DNA from: Aliidiomarina sp047920995
GTDB taxonomy: Bacteria; Pseudomonadota; Gammaproteobacteria; Enterobacterales; Alteromonadaceae
NCBI RefSeq assembly: GCF_047920995.1
Contig: NZ_JBLRWZ010000010.1
Location: 7,951 to 71,950 of the forward strand
DNA length: 64,000 nucleotides
Direction: 5' to 3'
Position numbers and translations under genes: made by a program. Shown here piece after piece: positions 50,806 to 59,268 of this stretch; the first letter of the stretch is position 1; every line of letters starts with the position of its first letter. The notes beneath the pieces are model-generated. The model was not told where the DNA came from. It saw only the letters and a list, made by a program, of their open reading frames with translations, and did not search any database.

Positions 50806-52101
50806 TTAAACAACACTGCCAGAACCAGGTTTCACAGGGATATTACCATCTGGCTCATCAAAATCTTCGTTAGCCTCTTCAACTAAGCTCGCTAAGAGCT
50901 CTTCAGAAGGTTGTGCTGGGGCAATGCCCATTAATGGTGAATGCATTTGATCGCTGGCTTTCGCCCGCTGAGTTATGCGGTAGAAGGCATAGATTGAAAC
51001 CGTGCCGGTGAAAACAGCCATTAGCACGAAGAACAAGTTCATCGAGCCAAACTGCATTAATACTGCCGCCAACGGGGCTCCCACAATAGCGCCAATACCA
51101 CCCACTTTAACAATCGCACCGGTAGCACCAATCATTTGATCTTTAGTGAGATAATCGTTGGTGTGCGCCATGGCCAAAGAATACAGCGGCAGTAACGAAC
51201 CACCTAAGGCAATCATTACGGCATAAATAAGTACCGGCTGGGTACCTGGAATTTGCGCCAGTATTAAGGCCAATACGGCCGAGGTTAACGCGCAGAACGC
51301 CAGCACTACGCGGCGGTCGAACCTGTCTGAAAGTAGGCCCACTGGGGTTTGCAATACCATGCCGCCAAACAAAAATGCCGCCATGAATATGGTTACTTGC
51401 GTTACGGAAAGGCCTATGGCAGTGGCGTACACTGGGCCTACACCATAAAACATCGCGCTACATGCTTGCATGATGAATGCCGTAACGATACCCAAAGGTG
51501 CCTGCTCAAGTAACAACTTTAGCGGCACTTTTTTGGCTTCATGAGTGGTGGGTTCTACGGTAATGGTAGCCAGAATCGGAATCAGTGATACGTTGATTAA
51601 CAGGGCAATAATGGCGAAGGGTACAAACGTTGCCGGATCAGCAAACCCGAGAATCAATTGCCCTACCACCAAACCACCGTAAATTAACACTAAATATACT
51701 GATAACATCGCGCCCCGATTGCGGTTATCTGCCATAGTGTTTAACCAGCTTTCGGCAATTACGAATAATGCGGAAATGGCGAAGCCGCTGATAAAGCGCA
51801 TGATTAGCCATACGATTGGATCGATCCAGATGGCTTGCACCAATACCGCCACCGAAGCTAATGCGGCTAAGCCACCGAAGGCACGAATATAGCCAACTCG
51901 GCGAATATCTTTGGGCGCTCGCGTGGCGCCAAAAAGGTAGCCTATAAAATAGGCAGACATAATTAAACCAATGGTAACAGTGGTGAAACCTTCCATGGTG
52001 CCGCGTAAACTAAGTAGGGTACTGGTCATGCCCACACAAAGGCCGATAAGTGTCATCGTGGAGAGTAACGAACTAACGGCGCGTATTTGTTGTCTGAGCA
52101 T
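50806..52101 (-). CDS. MFS transporter (YcaD-like)
   Basis: This 431-residue inner-membrane protein has 12 hydrophobic segments. The MFS inter-helix signature appears as LSDRFDRRVVLAF after TM8, and the N-terminal half contains SAYFIGYLFG and ISGFAISALFVIAESWLN, similar to the YcaD group. An acidic cytoplasmic tail (about 390-431) is unusually long. Substrate is unknown. It diverges from the DUF2066-hda operon. Confidence 0.85.
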   Translation of the reverse strand: MLRQQIRAVSSLLSTMTLIGLCVGMTSTLLSLRGTMEGFTTVTIGLIMSAYFIGYLFGATRAPKDIRRVGYIRAFGGLAALASVAVLVQAIWIDPIVWLIMRFISGFAISALFVIAESWLNTMADNRNRGAMLSVYLVLIYGGLVVGQLILGFADPATFVPFAIIALLINVSLIPILATITVEPTTHEAKKVPLKLLLEQAPLGIVTAFIMQACSAMFYGVGPVYATAIGLSVTQVTIFMAAFLFGGMVLQTPVGLLSDRFDRRVVLAFCALTSAVLALILAQIPGTQPVLIYAVMIALGGSLLPLYSLAMAHTNDYLTKDQMIGATGAIVKVGGIGAIVGAPLAAVLMQFGSMNLFFVLMAVFTGTVSIYAFYRITQRAKASDQMHSPLMGIAPAQPSEELLASLVEEANEDFDEPDGNIPVKPGSGSVV

Positions 52102-52187
52102 GCTAAATTGGTTCCATTATTTTGGTTAACTAACGTGTGGCCATACTTTATCAGCGAAAAAGAGTTTTCGCCAGAATTCCCCCAGGC

Positions 52188-52196
52188 TTATCCACA
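52188..52196 (+). promoter_or_regulatory. Perfect DnaA box upstream of the DUF2066-hda operon
   Basis: TTATCCACA, the strongest DnaA box sequence, lies 70 bp before the start of the operon that contains hda. Only one perfect copy is present in this intergenic region. Confidence 0.65.
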
Positions 52197-52265
52197 GGTT
52201 GTTACTTGCCGTGGTGCCGCGGGATGTTTATTATCCATACTTACTATTAAAGGAAGGCGATTTCT

Positions 52266-53333
52266 GTGCGGTTTGTATTTCTAATTAGCAGCGCTCTAAT
52301 CTTTTGGCTCGGTAGCTTCGGTAATGCGTTAGCAAATGATAGCTTTGCGCAGCTGCTACAAGCCGAAGTAGAAGTTAACGATCAGAGCAGGGCGCAGCGC
52401 CAACGTGAGCTGCCAAACCTTTTCCAAGAGGTATTAGTGCGCGTATCGGGTACTACTGAAGTAACCAGCCACTCGATTGTGCGCAACGAACTGAGTTCAG
52501 TGAACGATTATCTACTGCAGTTTGGCTACCGCCGCGAGGGCGATAGTACCTATTTGCAGGCCATTTTCGCTGAGCAGCGTATTCGTCAGCTTCTGCAGCG
52601 GGCGGGATACCCAATGTGGACCGGAGAACGTCCGCAATTGTTGCTGTGGCTAGCAGAAAACTCTCCGAGCAGAGGAATTCGATTAGTTAGCCGCTCTGAA
52701 GATCGTGAATTTTTAGATGCGCTACATAGCGAATCACAACGCCGAGGCATGCCCATACTGATGCCATTAATGGATTTAGAAGATCAATTAGCAGTTGGCC
52801 CTCGCGATGTGTGGGGCCGCTTTCAGCGCGAAGTAAAGCGGGCTACCGATCGCTATCCAGTTGCAGGCGTAGTAAGCGCACGAATGTTTCCGATTACGGG
52901 TGAAGATGGCGCTGAATTACTGCAATTAGAAGCCATTGTGGTAGTGGGGGAGCGTGAGTTTAATGCAACCGTGAATGCGCATAGCGAGGCTGAACTTGCG
53001 CGGGCGTTAGTGAACCAAGTAACCGATCGGGTAGCGAAAGTGTTCATTGGCAGTTCCGATGGTGAACAGGAAATTGTGCGGGTGCGTTTTAGCGGTTTTG
53101 CAGATATAGCGCAGTTATTGGCCGCAGAGCAACTGCTGCAGCAGCAGGGGCAAGTAGATCAAGTTCACCTATCGCGTTATCAGCAAGGTATGCTTGAGTT
53201 TGTAGTGCAGGTAAGAGGCAGTTCGGAATTATTGGTGCAAGCGCTAGCTTTTGAACGGCGCATTGAAGCTTTACCGATGCGCAGAGATCATGAAAGCAAC
53301 GAGGTTGTGTTGGAGTATCGATGGTTGCGGTAA
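52266..53333 (+). CDS. DUF2066 secreted protein
   Basis: This 355-residue protein has a cleavable signal peptide (about residues 1-22, ending NALA). The start is GTG at 52266, with AAGGAAGG 8 nt upstream. The mature part begins with an amphipathic region and contains LPNLFQEVLVRVSGTTEV, typical of DUF2066, a periplasmic family of unknown function often found next to hda in gammaproteobacteria. Its stop overlaps the hda start by one base. Confidence 0.82.
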   Translation: MRFVFLISSALIFWLGSFGNALANDSFAQLLQAEVEVNDQSRAQRQRELPNLFQEVLVRVSGTTEVTSHSIVRNELSSVNDYLLQFGYRREGDSTYLQAIFAEQRIRQLLQRAGYPMWTGERPQLLLWLAENSPSRGIRLVSRSEDREFLDALHSESQRRGMPILMPLMDLEDQLAVGPRDVWGRFQREVKRATDRYPVAGVVSARMFPITGEDGAELLQLEAIVVVGEREFNATVNAHSEAELARALVNQVTDRVAKVFIGSSDGEQEIVRVRFSGFADIAQLLAAEQLLQQQGQVDQVHLSRYQQGMLEFVVQVRGSSELLVQALAFERRIEALPMRRDHESNEVVLEYRWLR

Positions 53334-54046
53334 TGGCTCGAGAACAGCAGTTGGCCTTGCCAGTGCAATTACCTGATCATGCATTGTTCAGCAACTTTGT
53401 GGTGGGCGAAAATCAGCCCGCGTATGCCCATTTGCAGCGCTTAGCGCAGGCCGAATGGCAGCCACAAGAGCAGTTTACCTTGCTGTTCGGTGGAGCGGGT
53501 AGAGGAAAAACACACCTGTTGTGCGCGTTATGTGAAAGTTTTGCTAATGCGGGTAAATCAAGTATTTACTTACCGTTAGCTGAACTGACAACACCCTCAG
53601 CAGCCAGCGTTCTAAATGGTATTGAACAGTATGATCTTATTGCTCTAGACGACCTAGAAGCCGTAGTGGCAATTCCGGAATGGGCAGAAGCTTTATTTAT
53701 ATTGATTAATCGTTTGTTAGATAAGCGCGCAGGGTACCTTGTGGGTGCTGCGGCAAAAAGCCAACAGCGGCTGCCGATAGCATTGGCTGATTTGCGCTCA
53801 CGCTTGCAGTTAGCCGTTACTTTTCAATTACAAGAGTTGAATGATGCAGGCAAAGTTAAAGCGTTGCAGCAACATGCGCAAGAACGTGGTTTAGAGCTAT
53901 CTGTTGAGGTGGGTGATTATATGATGCAGCGCTTAAGCCGCGATATGCATCAGTTGATGGCCGTGCTTGAAAAACTTGATGAAGCCTCAATGGCCCAACA
54001 GCGGCGCTTAACCCTACCGTTTATAAAACAAATACTACAGGTATAA
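53333..54046 (+). CDS. hda: Hda, regulatory inactivator of DnaA
   Basis: Hda, bound to the sliding clamp, stimulates ATP hydrolysis by DnaA and so prevents re-initiation. The 237-residue AAA+ protein has an N-terminal clamp-binding motif QLALP (6-10) and a full Walker A GGAGRGKTH (53-61), Walker B-like LIALDDLE, an arginine-finger region DLRSRL and a C-terminal RLTLPFIKQIL. The ATG at 53333 is coupled to the DUF2066 stop (TAATG); the in-frame ATG at 53321 is possible. Confidence 0.92.
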   Translation: MAREQQLALPVQLPDHALFSNFVVGENQPAYAHLQRLAQAEWQPQEQFTLLFGGAGRGKTHLLCALCESFANAGKSSIYLPLAELTTPSAASVLNGIEQYDLIALDDLEAVVAIPEWAEALFILINRLLDKRAGYLVGAAAKSQQRLPIALADLRSRLQLAVTFQLQELNDAGKVKALQQHAQERGLELSVEVGDYMMQRLSRDMHQLMAVLEKLDEASMAQQRRLTLPFIKQILQV

Positions 54047-54057
54047 GCGCTCGCCAG

Positions 54058-54080
54058 TGGAGTGGTTATTACTCCATTTT
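54058..54080 (+). terminator. Probable hda terminator
   Basis: TGGAGT (54058-54063) and ACTCCA (54071-54076) pair around a 7-nt loop and are followed by TTTT. It overlaps the last codons of the convergent DUF2069 gene. The stem is short, so strength is uncertain. Confidence 0.45.
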
Positions 54081-54494
54081 GCCGGCGTTTGTAACAACCG
54101 CTTCATCTTTTTTCTTTTTAATACCCAACCCTAACTCTCGGCCGCGATAGCGCGCATAATAGGTAGCGCCGATGAATGCTCCCGTAGTAAGAATTAACTC
54201 AATTGCGGCGAAAATACGCTCATCAGGGTGAGTATAGAGAGCGGTTAAACTATGAATGAAATAAAATATTAGAATGAAATTGGCCCAAGCATGGGTGTAA
54301 GGGTTGCCCTGCAGAATTCCTTTCAATGGCAGTAACAACGGTACAACCCAAATGGCCAGGCTAATATACACGCTTAAAAACTCGTTGGTGGCCAGCACAG
54401 TATGCCACAGGGCTACGAACACTAATAAACTTGGGTAGCAAATAAGCGTTAGTTTGCGGTAAAAACTCGCAGATTGTAGAAAATCAGTGTTCAC
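54069..54494 (-). CDS. DUF2069 inner-membrane protein
   Basis: This 141-residue protein has four hydrophobic helices (about 18-34, 42-57, 68-85 and 97-113) and a charged tail (KKKKDEAVV). It fits DUF2069, a family of unknown function often next to yfgD. Its start overlaps the yfgD stop by 4 bp, so the two are co-translated. Confidence 0.8.
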   Translation of the reverse strand: MNTDFLQSASFYRKLTLICYPSLLVFVALWHTVLATNEFLSVYISLAIWVVPLLLPLKGILQGNPYTHAWANFILIFYFIHSLTALYTHPDERIFAAIELILTTGAFIGATYYARYRGRELGLGIKKKKDEAVVTNAGKME

Positions 54495-54847
54495 AGTAAC
54501 TCCAATACAGATTCTGGCGGCCGCCCAATACGGGCGTGTTGGCGATCTTCGTTGAGTACAATTGGCCGTTCCAACACTTTCGGGTGTTGCGCAACAATTT
54601 CGGCTAATTCCCGCTTGCTACCCGAGAAGGTTTTTAGCCCCAACGCTTTATATTCATCTTCTTTAGTACGCAGCATATCGGCTAAAGGGATTGCTAAAGC
54701 TTTGCTTAATGCAAGTAGAGTAGTGGCCGAAGGAGGAGTTTTTAAATACTCAACAATGTTTACTTGTACGCCATGTTCTTCTAGCAGCGCCAAAGTTTGC
54801 CGGCTCTTCGAGCAGCGCGGGTTGTGATAAATGGTAAACTCAGACAT
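54491..54847 (-). CDS. yfgD: ArsC-family protein YfgD
   Basis: This thioredoxin-fold protein of 118 residues has the single catalytic cysteine in YHNPRCSKSR (Cys12) and the C-terminal RPIVLNEDRQHARIGRPP of the arsenate-reductase family. Arsenate reduction needs glutathione/glutaredoxin and is unproven for YfgD; no arsenic gene is nearby. Position between bepA and hda matches E. coli. Confidence 0.87.
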   Translation of the reverse strand: MSEFTIYHNPRCSKSRQTLALLEEHGVQVNIVEYLKTPPSATTLLALSKALAIPLADMLRTKEDEYKALGLKTFSGSKRELAEIVAQHPKVLERPIVLNEDRQHARIGRPPESVLELL

Positions 54848-54896
54848 CTATTTTCTCCGAAATCCTAAACTTGCCGCGCACTCTACAAGGTTTTAT

Positions 54897-56384
54897 TTAA
54901 ATGTCAAAAACTCGATTGCGCTCGGCTTCTAATGCGCGCAGTTGAAAGATACGTGCTTGAATACGCTGGCGGTTACTTTCATCGCTTTCATTGGTTTTTA
55001 CGAACGCTGAATGGAGCTCATCTACGCCAAGCTGAAAGCTACCGCGTAGCGCGTGCAGCTCTGCTTGTGCCTCATGAAGGGCGGGCCCATTTCCAGTTTT
55101 CTGATGTAAATCGATCATTAGTTGATACGCTACTACATCGTTTTTGTTATGGATTACATAATCATTAATAATACGGCGCGCTAACTGTGTTTCGTTTGCT
55201 GCAATTGCTGCATACACTAAGTTTAAGGTAACCACTTGGTTGTTGGGCCGGCGCATGTATTCTCGGGTGAGCCACTCTACCGCTTCCGCTTCGCGCTTTT
55301 GGCCGAGCATGATATCGGTTTTGGTATCTAAGAAGAACAAGTTAAACGGCTCAACGGCAATGAGCTCAGCGATAATTTCTTTGGCTTCATCAAATTGCTC
55401 GAGCTCGAATAATGCAAGAGCTTTGGCGTAGCGGGAAGCTAAACGCTTCGTTGGATGTTGGCCATCGCGCATCTCGTTATTAAAACTTACCAGCAGATCT
55501 CTAGCATTGCGAGTGCCATAGCGCACCCGAATACGCGCTTTAGCTAGCTCAAAATCTAAGCTTGGTTCTAGTTGTAGTGGGCCAAGTGCTTGGGCACGTG
55601 AACGTGTATCCGAGATACGTGATTCAGGCAGTGGGTGAGTAATTAAGAACTGGGGCACTTGAGTTGCATAGCGATACCTAGCTTGTAGCTTGGTAAAAAA
55701 TCTTGGCGCGCCTTCAGGATCGTAGCCTGCTCGCGCTAACGTGGCCATGCCTACTCGATCGGCTTCCTGTTCGAATTGCCGAGTATAATTTATAGCCCGT
55801 TGCTGGGCACCGGCTACCCCTGTTGAAAGCACAGCCATGCCGAGTTGTGGGTTGATTACAGTTAACAAAATACCACCGAGCATTTGTGCCAAGGTAATAG
55901 GTGCTGCGGCCTGTAGGCGTTCCATATTGCGCGCAATATGACGTTGGGTTACGTGGGCAATTTCATGAGCTAGTACTGCCGCCATTTCCGATTCATCCTC
56001 GGCTTCGAGAATTAACCCGGTGTGCATACCCACATTGCCGCCAAGAAAGGCGAAGGCGTTAATGCTGGAATCATTTACCCAGAAGAAATTAAACGGATAT
56101 TGCACATTATCTGCATGGCGAACTAACCGGTTGCCTACGGTATTCAGGTATTCTTTAAGTACGGGGTCTTCCACAATTGGTGCAACGCGGCGAACTTCGC
56201 GCATATAGTGATCGCCAAATAAGCGTTCGCGTTCGAGCGACATAAAGGCACCACCAGCGGTACCAATAGTAGGTACATCTGTTCTGCTTTGGGCATTTGC
56301 GGTGGATAAACTACTGCCTGCAACCGTAAACGTAAGTGCGGCTGAACAAGCAAGAGCAGTAACAAAACGCGTGGTTTTTCCCAT
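54897..56384 (-). CDS. bepA: BepA-like periplasmic metallopeptidase/chaperone (M48)
   Basis: BepA (YfgC) helps assemble outer-membrane proteins such as LptD and degrades stalled ones. The 495-residue protein has a signal peptide ending TANAQ near residue 32, the zinc motif HEIAH at 140-144, a third ligand region EQEADRVGM and a C-terminal TPR domain (about 290-495). The start at 56384 gives a normal signal peptide; the longer frame from 56459 does not. Confidence 0.92.
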   Translation of the reverse strand: MGKTTRFVTALACSAALTFTVAGSSLSTANAQSRTDVPTIGTAGGAFMSLERERLFGDHYMREVRRVAPIVEDPVLKEYLNTVGNRLVRHADNVQYPFNFFWVNDSSINAFAFLGGNVGMHTGLILEAEDESEMAAVLAHEIAHVTQRHIARNMERLQAAAPITLAQMLGGILLTVINPQLGMAVLSTGVAGAQQRAINYTRQFEQEADRVGMATLARAGYDPEGAPRFFTKLQARYRYATQVPQFLITHPLPESRISDTRSRAQALGPLQLEPSLDFELAKARIRVRYGTRNARDLLVSFNNEMRDGQHPTKRLASRYAKALALFELEQFDEAKEIIAELIAVEPFNLFFLDTKTDIMLGQKREAEAVEWLTREYMRRPNNQVVTLNLVYAAIAANETQLARRIINDYVIHNKNDVVAYQLMIDLHQKTGNGPALHEAQAELHALRGSFQLGVDELHSAFVKTNESDESNRQRIQARIFQLRALEAERNRVFDI

Positions 56385-56569
56385 GAACTTCAACAACTCC
56401 GTGGCTTCGATTACAAAGCCTATCGAATAAAGTGATAATTGTACATTACCTTTGAACATTGCATTAGAGCTTACGTTTTCGTTTTGGTTCCCATGGCATG
56501 GGCCTTTAAAAGTAGTGTAAACTATTGGTTAGCCAACTATTTGTACAATGCTACTTTGCTTTAATACAA

Positions 56570-56599
56570 TTAGAATACAGCTTAATTCAGCTGTTCTAA
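56570..56599. promoter_or_regulatory. Inverted repeat between bepA and perM
   Basis: TTAGAATACAGCT and AGCTGTTCTAA form an imperfect inverted repeat around TAATTC; the inner ACAGCT/AGCTGT arms match perfectly. It lies 57 bp upstream of perM and 186 bp from bepA. No T tract follows, so an operator is more likely than a terminator. Confidence 0.35.
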
Positions 56600-56655
56600 T
56601 CAGAGGGCGGTGCTGTTAGTATGCGGCTTATCTTAAATGGGAGAAAAACCGAGTT

Positions 56656-57747
56656 ATGTTGAGCTATCTTCGCAGTTGGTTTCAGCGCCGCTTTGCAGAT
56701 CCAAATGCTGTAACGCTAGCGTTATTGTTGATCATTGGGTTTGGCCTGATTGTTTTTGCTGGCAAAATACTAGCACCCATTTTAGTTGCTGTGGCACTTG
56801 CTTACCTATTGGAGTGGCCTGTAGCGCGAATTGAAAGAATAGTACCGCGGATTTATGCTGTTCTTATCGTGTTCCTGCTTTTTATTAGTTTAGTGTTGCT
56901 ACTGGTATTCTTCTTAGTACCGGTAATTTGGCAGCAAAGTGTAAACTTACTCTCAGAGTTACCCCTCATTGCTCAAGCTTGGCGCGATCTTATGGAGAGT
57001 GCCGAAGAAATAGCACCGGCCTTTATTGATGGCTCCCAAATTCAAATGTTTACCGATAAGGTAAATGATCGGCTTTTACAATTCGGGGAGAATTTACTTG
57101 AGCGTTCTTTAAATACTATTGTGCTGCTCGCCGTGTTTTTGGTGTATATGATTATTGTGCCGTTGTTAGTGTTCTTTATGCTGAAAGACAAAGCGATTCT
57201 TATGGACCACTTGAATCGCATCTTACCTGAGCAACGCCGATTGATAAGCCAGGTAGGTTCAGAAATGAACCTACAAATCATGAATTATATTCGTGGTAAA
57301 TCTGTTGAGATTGTTATTGTAGCGGTTGTATCGTTCGCTACTTTTAGCTTTTTTGAGCTTCGTTATGCAGCTCTGCTAGCTACTCTGGTAGGGCTATCCG
57401 TGTTGGTTCCCTATATTGGTGCAGCTGTGGTTACCATTCCTATTGCACTCGTAGGCTTGTTCCAGTTTGGTATGGGCACCACGCTGCTTTGGCTGATTTT
57501 CGCGTATCTTGTTATTCAAGCGCTCGATGGCAATGTGCTGGTGCCGATTCTATTCTCCGAAGCGGTGAATTTGAACCCGGTATATATCATTGCAGCGGTG
57601 TTGATTTTTGGGGCTATTTGGGGATTCTGGGGAGTATTTTTTGCGATACCATTAGCCAGTTTAGTGAAGGCGGTAATTACTGCATTATCAAACCAAGATT
57701 TTCAAGAAGAGATGCCAAGCGAAGATACGAAAACGAGCGCTGAATAA
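56656..57747 (+). CDS. perM: PerM-type AI-2E family transporter
   Basis: This 363-residue inner-membrane protein has about seven or eight hydrophobic helices and the family C-terminal signature LIFAYLVIQALDGNVLVPILFSE. Members act as autoinducer or ion exporters, and PerM itself has no firm substrate. GGGAG precedes the ATG. The gene sits between bepA and bcp as in E. coli. The tail is acidic. Confidence 0.88.
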   Translation: MLSYLRSWFQRRFADPNAVTLALLLIIGFGLIVFAGKILAPILVAVALAYLLEWPVARIERIVPRIYAVLIVFLLFISLVLLLVFFLVPVIWQQSVNLLSELPLIAQAWRDLMESAEEIAPAFIDGSQIQMFTDKVNDRLLQFGENLLERSLNTIVLLAVFLVYMIIVPLLVFFMLKDKAILMDHLNRILPEQRRLISQVGSEMNLQIMNYIRGKSVEIVIVAVVSFATFSFFELRYAALLATLVGLSVLVPYIGAAVVTIPIALVGLFQFGMGTTLLWLIFAYLVIQALDGNVLVPILFSEAVNLNPVYIIAAVLIFGAIWGFWGVFFAIPLASLVKAVITALSNQDFQEEMPSEDTKTSAE

Positions 57748-57756
57748 GCGCTCGTT
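57732..57756. terminator. Hairpin between perM and bcp
   Basis: Ten-base perfect arms AACGAGCGCT and AGCGCTCGTT enclose a 5-nt loop that contains part of the perM stop codon. Read leftward TTTT follows, which suits the end of bcp. On the plus strand the T tract is weak and displaced. Confidence 0.5.
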
Positions 57757-57778
57757 AGTATCGAATAGTATTTTTCGG

Positions 57779-58246
57779 TTATGCGGTTAATGCGTTTAAT
57801 ACCACCTCGTGGTGGTCTTTGGTTTTAAACTTATCAAAAACATGGCTTACTTTGCCGTCTTGGCCGATTAAGAAGCTGATGCGATGGATGCCATCATATT
57901 CTCTGCCCATGAACTTTTTCGGGCCCCACACACCAAATGCATTGGAAACTTCATTTTGCTCGTCACCTAGCAACGTGAAGTTAAGCTCATCGCGCTCAGT
58001 GAATTTAGCTAATCGTTTCGGCGCATCTGGGCTAATACCAACTACCACAACACCTTTTGCGGCAAGTTCATCACGGGTATCGCGCAGCTTTTGTGCTTGC
58101 ACAGTGCAACCTGGGGTCATCGCTTTTGGATAGAAGTAAACTAGTACTTTTGCAGATTTAAGTAATTCCGCTAAATTAACGGGCTCACCGTTTTGATCGG
58201 GAAGTGTGAACATTGGGGCTTTGTCGCCCACTTGTAAAGTTTTCAT
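57779..58246 (-). CDS. bcp: Thioredoxin-dependent peroxiredoxin Bcp, one-cysteine form
   Basis: Bcp reduces hydrogen peroxide and organic peroxides. The 155-residue protein has the peroxidatic Cys47 in PKAMTPGCTVQAQ. In E. coli the segment reads CTVQAC, with a resolving cysteine five residues on; here that position is Gln52 and the protein has no other cysteine. It must therefore resolve its sulfenic acid with an outside thiol. AAGGAG lies upstream of the ATG. It is divergent from dapA. Confidence 0.93.
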   Translation of the reverse strand: MKTLQVGDKAPMFTLPDQNGEPVNLAELLKSAKVLVYFYPKAMTPGCTVQAQKLRDTRDELAAKGVVVVGISPDAPKRLAKFTERDELNFTLLGDEQNEVSNAFGVWGPKKFMGREYDGIHRISFLIGQDGKVSHVFDKFKTKDHHEVVLNALTA

Positions 58247-58322
58247 AGCTGAACTCCTTAAGCATGTGGCAATTTAATTTTTATGAAAGCATACATTCTG
58301 CGAAATCGCTAGTGAAGTACAC

Positions 58323-58351
58323 TTGTTATTCAGTGGCTGCACGAGTAAGAT
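58323..58351 (+). promoter_or_regulatory. Candidate dapA-bamC-purC promoter
   Basis: TTGTTA (58323-58328) and TAAGAT (58346-58351) are spaced by exactly 17 bp, each 4 of 6 to consensus, and lie 28 bp before the dapA start. Confidence 0.45.
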
Positions 58352-58379
58352 TGTGGCCTTATTTTTAGAGGGAGATTCT

Positions 58380-59258
58380 ATGCTGACCGGCAGTATGGTG
58401 GCGCTTGTCACTCCATTTACCAGCAACGGCAATGTTGATTATAAACTCCTTGCTGAACTCGTTGAGTTTCACATTCAATATGGTACCGATGCGATTGTAT
58501 CGGTTGGCACTACTGGTGAATCACCAACATTAAGCCATGACGAGCATGTTGATGTAGTGCGCGCTACGGTTGAGCTTGCTGATAATCGTATACGAGTAAT
58601 TGCGGGTAACGGCTCAAACTCAACGCAAGAAGCGGTTCAGCTTACCGAACGCATTGCCCAATATGGTGTTGATGGTTTTTTGAATGTTACTCCCTATTAC
58701 AACAAACCAAGCCGAAAAGGGATTATAGAGCACTATCGCCATGTAAGTGAGGCGAGTGATTTACCCCAATTTTTATATAATGTTCCAGGCCGAACAGTGT
58801 GCGATTTGGCGCCAGAATTAGTGGCGGAATTGGCACAGTTTAAAAATATTATCGGCATCAAAGAAGCAACCGGTGAGGTAGAGCGAGTTGCTGAGCTACA
58901 GCGCTTGTGTGGCCAAGATTTCCTGTTACTCAGCGGCGACGATCCAACATCGCGCGAATTTATGCTTGCTGGTGGCCATGGGGTTATTAGTGTAACTGCG
59001 AATCTCATGCCGCAAACCATGAAGCATATGGTAGATGCTGCATGTAGAGGTGATGCTGAAGGTGCGGCTAAGTTCGATAAGAAACTTGCGCTACTGCATG
59101 ATGCCTTGTTCATTGAAGCTAACCCGATTCCAGTGAAGTGGGCTATGGCACATTTAGGTTGGATTCAAGCTAATTATCGGTTACCGCTTACGCCTCCGGA
59201 ACTTGCCAGTGAAAAAGTTATCGAAGAAGCACTCAAAGCAGCAGGATACTTACAATAA
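58380..59258 (+). CDS. dapA: 4-hydroxy-tetrahydrodipicolinate synthase
   Basis: DapA condenses pyruvate with aspartate semialdehyde, the first step of the lysine/DAP branch. With the start at 58380 the length is 292, as in E. coli. GTTGESPTL, the tyrosine in NVTPYYNKPS and the Schiff-base lysine in IIGIKEATGEVERV are visible. GAGGGAG lies 5 nt before the ATG. A longer frame from 58323 adds non-family residues. It is 10 bp before bamC. Confidence 0.96.
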   Translation: MLTGSMVALVTPFTSNGNVDYKLLAELVEFHIQYGTDAIVSVGTTGESPTLSHDEHVDVVRATVELADNRIRVIAGNGSNSTQEAVQLTERIAQYGVDGFLNVTPYYNKPSRKGIIEHYRHVSEASDLPQFLYNVPGRTVCDLAPELVAELAQFKNIIGIKEATGEVERVAELQRLCGQDFLLLSGDDPTSREFMLAGGHGVISVTANLMPQTMKHMVDAACRGDAEGAAKFDKKLALLHDALFIEANPIPVKWAMAHLGWIQANYRLPLTPPELASEKVIEEALKAAGYLQ

Positions 59259-59268
59259 CGGAGTTTTG

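Noticed and set aside
52087..52284. 65-codon plus-strand frame across the MFS-DUF2066 intergenic region
   Set aside because: It overlaps both flanking genes, has no ribosome site and its composition is not protein-like. The DnaA box and the DUF2066 ribosome site lie within it.
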